Shown piece by piece: positions 1 through 6,290 of a stretch of 6,290 bases of DNA. The DNA is from Gemmatimonadota bacterium. Its GTDB lineage: Bacteria > Gemmatimonadota > Gemmatimonadetes > Palauibacterales > Palauibacteraceae. The notes under the pieces are model-generated. The model was not told the origin of the DNA. It saw only the letters and a list, made by a program, of their open reading frames with translations, and made no database searches. The stretch is from NCBI GenBank assembly GCA_030601615.1, contig JAUVTH010000085.1, positions 1 through 6,290 of the forward strand. The letters are read 5' to 3'. How positions within the stretch are numbered: position 1 is the first letter of the stretch; each line of letters opens with the position of its first letter. The translations under genes were made by a program, and so were the position numbers.

Positions 1-1
1 G

Positions 2-1132
2 GCCCTGCGCGACAGGAGGCTGGCGGGGAAGCGGTCCGCTCCAGATCCGGTTGGCGGCTGGCTTCGCCTGGAAGGGGCGAGCCTGCACAACGTCCGGGAC
101 CTCGACGTGGCATTTCCGCTCGGACGTCTGACGGTCGTCACCGGAGTGTCTGGCTCGGGGAAGTCGACGCTCGTCCGCGACATTCTCTATCGAGCGCTCG
201 AGAGGCAGTTGCGTGGCGCCTCATCGGCGCGTCGGCATCTGGGCGAGACCGCGGGCGAGTGGCGGACGCTGGTCGGAGCCGAGCTGTTCGAGGAAGCTGT
301 ACTGGTCGATCAGGGCCCGATCGGGCGCACTCCGCGTTCCAATCCGATCACCTACATCAAGGGGTACGGCGAGATTCGCCGTCTGTTCGCGGAGCTGCCT
401 GAATCCAGACATCGAGGCCTGAGCGCCAGGCACTTCAGCTTCAACGTCGAAGGTGGCCGCTGCGAGGCCTGCAAGGGCGCTGGCGAGGAGCTGGTGGAGA
501 TGGTCTTTCTCGCTGACGTGGCCATGCCGTGCGAGGTGTGCGAAGGTCGGCGCTTCAAGTCGGAGATTCTCGAGGTGAAGTACCGCGGGCGCAGCATCCT
601 GGACGTACTTGAGCTGACGGTGGACGAGGCGATCCGGTTCTTCATCCGGCAGGACCGGCTGGGGCAGACGCTGTGGCAGTTACAGAGGGTGGGCCTGGGC
701 TACCTGCGCCTGGGTCAGCCCGCCACCACGCTGTCGGGTGGGGAGGCGCAACGCCTCAAGATAGCTCGCGAGCTGGCGCGTCGGTCGTCGAAGAAGCAGC
801 GCATCTACATCATGGACGAGCCGACCGTCGGCCTGGGGCTGGGCGAGATCGAGCGCCTCCTCGGCGTGCTGCGGCAGCTCGTGGAAGCCGGCAACACGGT
901 GGTTCTGGTGGAACACAACCTGGACGTGATCGCGGCTGCGGACTGGATCATCGACCTGGGTCCGGAGGCCGGGGCTGCCGGGGGCCGGGTCGTCGTGGCC
1001 GGGACGCCCGCGGACGTCATGGCGGCTTCGAGCTCACACACGGGTCGATACCTGGCGGTCCACCTCGATCTGGAATCCCCGACCATGTCGGGGCATCCGG
1101 CGTACGTCGATCCCGAAACCCTGGCCGGATGA
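2..1132 (+). CDS. uvrA: UvrA-type excinuclease ABC subunit A, C-terminal half (5' partial)
   Basis: UvrA is the cytoplasmic damage-recognition ATPase of nucleotide excision repair and loads UvrB on damaged DNA. The reading frame is open from base 2, so the GTG at 107 is internal and the start lies outside the window. Counting codons from base 2, visible motifs in order are: Walker A GVSGSGKST (about 48-56), the Q-loop region DQGPIGRTPRSNP (about 103-115), a zinc module with two CxxC pairs (C154, C157, C177, C180), the ABC signature LSGGEAQR (about 244-251), Walker B with D-loop DEPTVGLG (about 272-279), and the switch histidine in VEHN (about 303-306). This is the whole second nucleotide-binding domain. 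Most UvrA proteins read DEPTTGLH and DQSPIGR at the matching sites, so T to V, H to G and S to G changes suggest a divergent paralogue rather than the housekeeping copy. A tail of about 20 residues follows the usual HTGRYL end. A non-canonical UvrA class is possible; the family assignment itself is secure. Confidence 0.95.
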   Translation, partial: ALRDRRLAGKRSAPDPVGGWLRLEGASLHNVRDLDVAFPLGRLTVVTGVSGSGKSTLVRDILYRALERQLRGASSARRHLGETAGEWRTLVGAELFEEAVLVDQGPIGRTPRSNPITYIKGYGEIRRLFAELPESRHRGLSARHFSFNVEGGRCEACKGAGEELVEMVFLADVAMPCEVCEGRRFKSEILEVKYRGRSILDVLELTVDEAIRFFIRQDRLGQTLWQLQRVGLGYLRLGQPATTLSGGEAQRLKIARELARRSSKKQRIYIMDEPTVGLGLGEIERLLGVLRQLVEAGNTVVLVEHNLDVIAAADWIIDLGPEAGAAGGRVVVAGTPADVMAASSSHTGRYLAVHLDLESPTMSGHPAYVDPETLAG

Positions 1133-1134
1133 GG
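1131..1134 (+). promoter_or_regulatory. Ribosome binding site of the glycosyltransferase, overlapping the uvrA stop
   Basis: GAGG overlaps the uvrA TGA stop (1130-1132) and lies 7 bases before the GTG at 1142. It supports that GTG as the start and suggests the gene is translated from the same message as uvrA. Confidence 0.6.
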
Positions 1135-1141
1135 TCCCGCC

Positions 1142-2185
1142 GTGCCTGAGATATCGGTGATCCTTCCATGCCGGAACGCCGAGCCCTGGCTGCCCGAGTG
1201 CATAGCCAGCCTCGAATCGCAGACCATGGCGGACTTCGAGGTCGTGGCCGTGAACGACCGGTCGGAGGACGAGCCGGCGGCGATCCTCTTCCAATGGGCC
1301 TCGCGTGACTCTCGGGTGCGGGTCCTGGACCCGCACGGATCCGCTCCCTCGTGCGCAGGTGCTCCAGCTACGGGTATCGTCGCCGCGCTCCAGGCGGCGA
1401 CGGCCGCGGCTCGGGCTCCCCTCCTGGCTCGAATGGACGCGGACGACGTGGCCGAGCCCGACCGCTTCGATCTCCAGAGAAACTTCCTGGCTGCCCGCCG
1501 CGATCTCGCCGCCTGCGGCACGGCCGTGCGGCTGTTTCCCCGGTCCGAGGTCGGTCAGGGGTACGAACGATACGAGTGCTGGCTCAACGGACGCACGGAC
1601 CGCGAAGACCTGTGGCACGACCTGTTCGTCGAGTGCCCGATCGCCCACCCGACTCTCATGATCCGCCGCTCGGTGCTGGAGGCGCTCGGCGGGTACCGGG
1701 ATGCGGGCTGGCCGGAGGACTACGACCTCGTCCTGCGCATGTACGCGGCGGGCATGCGGGCGGAGAATCTTCCTGCCACGCTCCTGCGCTGGAGAGTCAG
1801 AGGCGATCGGCACTCACTGGTATCCGGTCGCTACTCCGCGGAGGCGTTTCGGCGCTGCAAAGTCCACTTTCTCAAGGAGGTTTTTCTGCCACCTGACCGG
1901 CCCGTCGTCGTGTGGGGGGCGGGAAAGGTCGGGAAGCCTCTCGCGAGGGAGCTGCTGCGGCAGGGGATCCCGGTCGAAGCCTTCGTGGACCTGGACGCGC
2001 GCAAGATCGGTCAGGAGATCCACGGTGCTCCGGTGCTGGATCCGGACGGTTTCGTCCGGCTTTTCGCACGGGAACACCCCTACGTGCTTGCCGCGGTCGG
2101 ATCGCCCGGGGCGCGCGAGGAGATTCGGGGCACCCTGGACGCCATGAACTGCCACGAGATTGACGACTACCGGGTCTGTGCGTAG
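1142..2185 (+). CDS. Family 2 glycosyltransferase fused to a C-terminal Rossmann-like domain
   Basis: The protein has 347 residues and is predicted cytoplasmic: there is no signal peptide or membrane segment. The N-terminal part (about 1-240) is a GT-A fold inverting glycosyltransferase. It shows the opening strand ISVILPCRNAE, the nucleotide-contact region VVAVNDRSED (35-44), the metal-binding DxD motif in MDADD (98-102), the acceptor-side HPTLMIRR (169-176), and the likely catalytic base in WPEDYDL (190-196). Residues about 254-347 form a second domain starting with VVVWGAGKVGKPLA, a glycine-rich dinucleotide-type loop, followed by AFVDLDARKIG and GAPVLDP. This resembles the N-terminal Rossmann part of PglD-like sugar-modifying proteins and related CoA/NAD-binding folds. 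GTG at 1142 is chosen because the conserved first strand begins three residues later and a GAGG precedes it. Donor, acceptor and pathway cannot be read from the sequence; cell-surface glycan synthesis is the usual role of GT2 enzymes. The link to uvrA looks positional only. Confidence 0.88.
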   Translation: MPEISVILPCRNAEPWLPECIASLESQTMADFEVVAVNDRSEDEPAAILFQWASRDSRVRVLDPHGSAPSCAGAPATGIVAALQAATAAARAPLLARMDADDVAEPDRFDLQRNFLAARRDLAACGTAVRLFPRSEVGQGYERYECWLNGRTDREDLWHDLFVECPIAHPTLMIRRSVLEALGGYRDAGWPEDYDLVLRMYAAGMRAENLPATLLRWRVRGDRHSLVSGRYSAEAFRRCKVHFLKEVFLPPDRPVVVWGAGKVGKPLARELLRQGIPVEAFVDLDARKIGQEIHGAPVLDPDGFVRLFAREHPYVLAAVGSPGAREEIRGTLDAMNCHEIDDYRVCA

Positions 2186-2211
2186 AAGGCTGTACTTCCT
2201 TAACGGCCTTC
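2185..2211 (+). terminator. Hairpin at the end of the glycosyltransferase gene, possible weak terminator
   Basis: Arms GAAGGCTGT (2185-2193) and ACGGCCTTC (2203-2211) can form a 9-bp stem with one G-T (G-U) pair and a 9-base loop, beginning at the last base of the stop codon. No T-run follows, so it would be a poor intrinsic terminator. It may instead stabilise the transcript 3' end or assist Rho-dependent termination. Confidence 0.35.
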
Positions 2212-2258
2212 CAGTAGTGTACCGTCTCAAGAGCAGGCACGGCGACCCCTTCGTACCA

Positions 2259-2282
2259 GGCAGGGTTCTTCATCAACCTGCC
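2259..2282 (+). promoter_or_regulatory. Hairpin just upstream of the lipoprotein amidohydrolase ribosome binding site
   Basis: GGCAGG (2259-2264), a bulged G and TT pair with AACCTGCC (2275-2282) around a 7-base loop, giving about 8 bp with one bulge. It ends two bases before AGGAG (2285-2289). The placement could influence ribosome access, or it could be a palindromic protein-binding site. No clear -35/-10 promoter was identified in the 110-base gap 2186-2295. Confidence 0.35.
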
Positions 2283-2284
2283 AC

Positions 2285-2289
2285 AGGAG
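2285..2289 (+). promoter_or_regulatory. Ribosome binding site of the lipoprotein amidohydrolase
   Basis: AGGAG lies 6 bases before the ATG at 2296. This supports 2296 over the in-frame ATG at 2311, and the longer form also gives the normal positively charged n-region (R5, R7) of a lipoprotein signal. Confidence 0.75.
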
Positions 2290-2295
2290 ACCGAC

Positions 2296-3765
2296 ATGAC
2301 AGAACCCCGGATGCGGTGGTGCCTCTTTCTGGCTCTGCTGTCGCTGGTCCTGGTGGCCGCCGGATGCGCGTCGAGTTCAGGCAGCGGCCCCGAGAGCGGC
2401 CCCGACCCGTCCGCTCAGGCGGAAGGCGACGGAGCGAAAGCAGATCGCCAGCTCTTGAGCGGCACGCGGAATGGGGCGTGGGAGTCCTCCTACGAGCCCC
2501 TGCCATCCGGTCCGGTATTGATCCGTGGAGGCACGGTCATGACGGCGGCGGGAGAAGAGATCGTCGGCGGTGACGTGCTGCTCGTCGACGGTCGCATCGA
2601 GGCAGTCGGAATGGGCCTGGACGTGCCGGCCGGCGCCGAAGTGATCGATGCGTCCGGCCGATTTGTAACTCCGGGGATCATCGATACGCACTCGCACCTG
2701 GGCGTCTATCCGTCGCCCAGCGTGGAGGGAATGGGCGAAGGGAACGAGGCCACGAACCCCGTCACGGCCGAAGTGTGGGCCGAACACGGAGTGTGGCCGC
2801 AGGATGCAGGTTTCTGGCGGGCCCTGGCGGGTGGTGTGACGACGATCCAGGTGCTGCCTGGCAGCGCCAACCTGATCGGCGGCCGAGGCGTGACCCTCAA
2901 GCTCGTGCCCGGGCGGGGTGTGACCGACATGATGTTCCCGGGCGCCCCCATGGGCCTGAAGATGGCGTGCGGCGAGAATCCGAAGCGGGTGTACGCGAAG
3001 CAAGGGCCTTCGACACGCATGGGCAACGTCGCTGGCTACAGGGCGGCTTTCATCCAGGCCGAAGCATACCGCGAGACGTGGGATCGCTGGCTGGAAGGTG
3101 ACCGGCAGAGCGACGCGCCGGACCGAGATCTCCAACTGGAGACGCTGGCGGAGGTTCTCCGCGGCAACATCCTCGTTCAGAGTCACTGCTATCGTGCCGA
3201 CGACATGCTCACGATGCTGGAGCTGGCCCGCGAGTTCGGCTTCTCCATCCGTTCGTTCCACCACGCTACTGAAGCCTACAAGATCCGCGACTACCTCGCG
3301 GCCCAGGGCGTCGGGGCCTCCATGTGGGTCGACTGGTGGGGGTTCAAGATGGAGGCGTTCGACGGCATCCCCGAGAACATCGCACTCGTGTCCGATGCCG
3401 GCGCGCGGGCGATCCTCCATACGGACAGCGGCCTGGAAATCCAGATCCTCAACCAGAACACGGCCCGCGCCATGTACGCCGGCCTCGCGGTGGGCATCGA
3501 CGTGAGTCGAGATGACGCGTTGCGCTGGATCACGGCCAACGCAGCCTGGGCGCTGGGGATCGATGAGAGGACAGGCACGCTGGAGCCGGGGAAGGCGGGT
3601 GACGTAGTGATCTGGTCGAGTGACCCGTTCAGTGTATACACACGCGCGGACCAGGTCTTCATCGACGGGGCCACCGTCTTCGACCGCGACCGGTCGCGGG
3701 GCAACCCCGTCAGCGATTTCGAGCTGGGCATTCTGCCGGAAGCCGGTCGGGGAGGTGCGCGGTGA
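2296..3765 (+). CDS. Exported lipoprotein amidohydrolase (imidazolonepropionase-like, metal-dependent)
   Basis: The 489-residue protein belongs to the metal-dependent amidohydrolase superfamily (HutI/imidazolonepropionase-like group), TIM-barrel hydrolases of C-N bonds in cyclic amides, peptides or related substrates. A lipoprotein signal is visible: R5 and R7, a hydrophobic core at about 8-22, and lipobox AAGC with the lipidated cysteine at C24, then a Ser/Gly-rich linker to about residue 60. The mature enzyme should be membrane-anchored outside the cytoplasm. Ligand candidates are all present: HxH at H132/H134 in GIIDTHSHLG, K222 in LKMACGEN as possible bridging carboxylated lysine, H297 in QSHCY, H322 or H323 in FHHATEAY, and D377 in HTDSG. 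The C-terminal sandwich motif LEPGKAGDVVIWSSDPF closes the fold. Its stop overlaps the start of the next, paralogous gene, so the two are probably made together. Substrate is unknown; imidazolonepropionate is unlikely given the export signal. Superfamily assignment is firm, K222 is inferred. Confidence 0.9.
   Translation: MTEPRMRWCLFLALLSLVLVAAGCASSSGSGPESGPDPSAQAEGDGAKADRQLLSGTRNGAWESSYEPLPSGPVLIRGGTVMTAAGEEIVGGDVLLVDGRIEAVGMGLDVPAGAEVIDASGRFVTPGIIDTHSHLGVYPSPSVEGMGEGNEATNPVTAEVWAEHGVWPQDAGFWRALAGGVTTIQVLPGSANLIGGRGVTLKLVPGRGVTDMMFPGAPMGLKMACGENPKRVYAKQGPSTRMGNVAGYRAAFIQAEAYRETWDRWLEGDRQSDAPDRDLQLETLAEVLRGNILVQSHCYRADDMLTMLELAREFGFSIRSFHHATEAYKIRDYLAAQGVGASMWVDWWGFKMEAFDGIPENIALVSDAGARAILHTDSGLEIQILNQNTARAMYAGLAVGIDVSRDDALRWITANAAWALGIDERTGTLEPGKAGDVVIWSSDPFSVYTRADQVFIDGATVFDRDRSRGNPVSDFELGILPEAGRGGAR
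3751..3755 (+). promoter_or_regulatory. Ribosome binding site of the second amidohydrolase-like gene, inside the first
   Basis: GGAGG sits within the last codons of the upstream amidohydrolase, 6 bases before the GTG at 3762. With the GTGA start/stop overlap (3762-3765) it fixes this start and indicates translational coupling. Confidence 0.75.
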
Positions 3766-5057
3766 ACTGCGCGATCGGGAGGCTCGGTTTCGGAGTCCGC
3801 CTGGCTGCCTCTTGCTGGGCACTTGCGGCGCTTGCCGCGCCAGCTGCGGCACAGGACCTCGCCATCACGGGGGGGACCGTGCACACCGTGTCCGGCGACG
3901 TGCTGGAGGGAGCCACGGTGTTGATCCGGGACGGGAGAATCGTCGAGGTGGCCAGGGATATCGATCTGCCCGCTGGAATCTCCCTTGTCGATGCGACAGG
4001 TCGCGTGGTAACACCCGGTCTGTTCGATGTCACGACGTCCATCGGGCTCGTGGAGGTTGGTGCCGTGAGCTCGACCGTGGATGGCCAGATGCAGGGAGAT
4101 CCCGTGCGGGCGGCGTTCGACGTCGTCGACGGGCTCAACCCGCGTTCGGTCCTGATTCCGGTGAACCGGGCGGGTGGACTGACCACCGCGCTCGCAGCTC
4201 CCAGCGGCGGTCTGATCGCGGGCCAGGCCGCGGTGATCGACCTGGCCGGCACGTCGGTCGACGAGATGGTCGTACGCGCCGGGGCGGCGATGATGGCAAA
4301 CTTCTCGGCTGCAGCCGCCGGGGGGGCTCGCGGCGCCGTGTCGCTGCGCCTGCGTGAGGTGCTCGACGACGCGCGCTTCTGGCGTGATAACCGGGCGGCG
4401 TTCAACGCCGGCCGCAGTCGCGATGTCTCGGCCTCACGCCTCGACCTGGAGGCTCTGGGCCCGGTCCTGACCGGTGAAATGCCCCTCATCGTGAGCGTGC
4501 ACCGCGCCAGCGATATCGAGGCGGTACTGAGGATCGCCGCGGACTACGGGCTCGACCTCGTGATTGCTGGCGGTTCAGAGGCGTGGATGGTGGCGGACCG
4601 CATCGCCGATGCGGAGGTGCCGGTGATCGTGAAGCCCTTGACCAACAATCCGGGAGGCTTCGATCGACTGGGGGCCCGGTTCGACAACGCCGCCCTTCTG
4701 TACGCGGCGGGCGTGGACGTGATCATAGGCAGCTTCACGTCACACAACGCCCGCTACCTGACGCTGGAAGCCGGCAACGCCGTACGCTTCGGTCTGCCCT
4801 GGGAGATGGCCCTCAGGGCGGCGACCCTGGCACCCGCGGAAGCACTGGGACTGGCGGCGGAGTACGGGTCACTCGAGGCTGGAAAGGTCGGGAACGTGGT
4901 CGTGTGGAGCGGCGACCCGTTCGAGCTGTCTTCCCGCGCCGAGACCGTCGTGATCCGCGGTAGAGTGACCTCACTGGACAATCGTCAGCGAGGTCTGCTG
5001 AGGCGCTACCGGGAGCTCGATGACGAGCGCCCGGCGTTCAAGGAAACCGGTCCCTGA
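3762..5057 (+). CDS. Exported amidohydrolase-like protein lacking metal ligands (probable pseudoenzyme)
   Basis: The 431-residue protein is a paralogue of the preceding gene product. A Sec signal peptide is visible: R7 and R13, hydrophobic stretch to about residue 27, and a likely cleavage AAA|QD after residue 30; there is no lipobox. It shares with its neighbour the N-terminal sandwich (ITGGTV, VLIRDGRIVEV), RVVTPG before the first barrel motif, AGGLTTALA, and the C-terminal LEAGKVGNVVVWSGDPF. The catalytic positions differ. The HxH site reads T91-T92-S93, the bridging-lysine position aligns to N180, the second histidine site is G270 in IAGGSEAW, and the aspartate of HTD is F325 in GSFTSH. 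Only H246 (SVHRAS) matches an expected ligand. Hand alignment supports these matches, most firmly at the HxH site. The gene overlaps its active partner by four bases, so a role as binding partner, stabiliser or regulator is the simplest inference. An alternative catalytic chemistry is possible but unsupported. Confidence 0.87.
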   Translation: MNCAIGRLGFGVRLAASCWALAALAAPAAAQDLAITGGTVHTVSGDVLEGATVLIRDGRIVEVARDIDLPAGISLVDATGRVVTPGLFDVTTSIGLVEVGAVSSTVDGQMQGDPVRAAFDVVDGLNPRSVLIPVNRAGGLTTALAAPSGGLIAGQAAVIDLAGTSVDEMVVRAGAAMMANFSAAAAGGARGAVSLRLREVLDDARFWRDNRAAFNAGRSRDVSASRLDLEALGPVLTGEMPLIVSVHRASDIEAVLRIAADYGLDLVIAGGSEAWMVADRIADAEVPVIVKPLTNNPGGFDRLGARFDNAALLYAAGVDVIIGSFTSHNARYLTLEAGNAVRFGLPWEMALRAATLAPAEALGLAAEYGSLEAGKVGNVVVWSGDPFELSSRAETVVIRGRVTSLDNRQRGLLRRYRELDDERPAFKETGP

Positions 5058-5081
5058 CGCTCCCTCCGCATCGATCTTCGA

Positions 5082-5120
5082 CCCCCTCCGCGAGCGCGAC
5101 TCGGCGGTCGCGCCCGGGGG
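5082..5120 (+). terminator. GC-rich palindrome after the amidohydrolase pair, possible terminator
   Basis: GCGCGAC (5094-5100) and GTCGCGC (5107-5113) form a perfect 7-bp stem with a 6-base loop. An outer CCCCC (5082-5086) can pair with GGGGG (5116-5120) across an asymmetric internal loop. The only T-rich stretch, TATATTTT, starts at 5131, which is far from the stem for a standard intrinsic terminator, so the call is tentative. Confidence 0.35.
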
Positions 5121-5130
5121 CCGAAAGGGC

Positions 5131-5148
5131 TATATTTTCCCGGTTATT
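5131..5148 (+). promoter_or_regulatory. AT-rich island upstream of gyrA, candidate -10 region
   Basis: TATATT (5131-5136) and TTATTCT (about 5144-5150) are the only AT-rich elements in the gap before gyrA and either could be a -10 box. No convincing TTGACA-like -35 lies 16-18 bases upstream. If TATATT is used, the gyrA leader would be about 150 bases long. Confidence 0.3.
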
Positions 5149-5193
5149 CTGTGGACGTGGCGGCAGCCCTGAGCGGCTTGCCAGCCAAGGTCT

Positions 5194-5214
5194 GCGGCCG
5201 GAGTACCCGGCCGC
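5194..5214 (+). promoter_or_regulatory. Perfect 8-bp hairpin in the gyrA leader
   Basis: GCGGCCGG (5194-5201) and CCGGCCGC (5207-5214) are exact reverse complements around the 5-base loop AGTAC. All eight pairs are G-C, so the RNA stem would be very stable. It lies about 80 bases before the gyrA start and is not followed by a T-run, so it is not an intrinsic terminator. It may be a regulatory or stabilising leader structure, or a DNA inverted repeat bound by a protein. The role is unknown. Confidence 0.45.
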
Positions 5215-5225
5215 CTCTGAGACGA

Positions 5226-5256
5226 CGCGGCGCGCCATGTGTGTGCCGCCGCCGCG
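5226..5256 (+). promoter_or_regulatory. Second inverted repeat in the gyrA leader
   Basis: CGCGGCG (5226-5232) and CGCCGCG (5250-5256) are exact reverse complements separated by 17 bases. This follows the 5194-5214 hairpin by 11 bases and ends 36 bases before the gyrA ATG. Simple G/C composition makes chance more likely here than for the first hairpin. Confidence 0.3.
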
Positions 5257-5292
5257 ACCACCGAAATCAAAACACCCTTCCGTGACAGGCGC

Positions 5293-6290
<998 letters not shown>

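Noticed and set aside
107..109. GTG at 107 as the start of a short UvrA-like gene
   Set aside because: The same frame is open back to base 2 and encodes the expected UvrA residues just before Walker A (WLRLEGASLHNVRDLDV), so the gene simply begins outside the window.
1034..1813. Minus-strand open frames over the uvrA-glycosyltransferase junction
   Set aside because: They overlap two well-supported + strand genes and show no family motifs.
2377..3852. Long minus-strand open frame of 491 codons opposite the first amidohydrolase
   Set aside because: It lies antisense to a gene with clear family motifs, its translation shows no recognisable domain, and long antisense frames are expected in GC-rich genes with strong third-position bias.
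5151..5225. Possible tRNA or small RNA in the gyrA leader
   Set aside because: The strong hairpin suggested an RNA gene, but there is no cloverleaf, no T-loop GTTC motif and no CCA end, so only a leader structure is claimed.

Overview
The window is a high-GC bacterial segment with tightly packed genes, all on the + strand: the 3' end of a uvrA-type gene, a family 2 glycosyltransferase with an added Rossmann domain, two tandem exported amidohydrolase-superfamily proteins, and the 5' end of gyrA. No RNA gene, insertion sequence, CRISPR array or phage gene was seen. The lipobox and Sec signal peptides indicate an organism with an exported protein inventory. The pairing of imidazolonepropionase-like exported amidohydrolases with a GC-rich gyrA fits Gemmatimonadota or a similar high-GC Gram-negative lineage. 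That placement is an inference from gene style, not a phylogenetic result.

Layout. Positions 2-1132 encode the C-terminal ATPase half of UvrA, entering from outside the window. Nine bases later a GTG opens the glycosyltransferase (1142-2185), with its Shine-Dalgarno sequence overlapping the uvrA stop, so these two are probably co-transcribed. A 110-base gap (2186-2295) holds two potential RNA hairpins, one after the glycosyltransferase stop and one directly upstream of the next ribosome binding site. The lipoprotein amidohydrolase (2296-3765) and the second amidohydrolase-like protein (3762-5057) overlap by four bases in a GTGA junction and are probably translationally coupled. A 235-base leader region (5058-5292) with several GC-rich palindromes and an AT-rich island precedes gyrA (5293 onward), which runs off the end of the window.

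The most interesting part is the amidohydrolase pair. The first protein keeps the full set of expected metal ligands. The second keeps the same fold signatures and C-terminal motifs but appears to have lost nearly all ligands: the HxH motif, the putative bridging lysine, the second histidine and the catalytic aspartate. Both carry export signals. The sequence therefore suggests an extracytoplasmic pair of one active enzyme and one pseudoenzyme, perhaps a regulatory or structural partner. Other points worth checking are an atypical D-loop in the UvrA protein, the glycosyltransferase-Rossmann fusion with a near-perfect Shine-Dalgarno sequence at the domain junction, and the structured gyrA leader.
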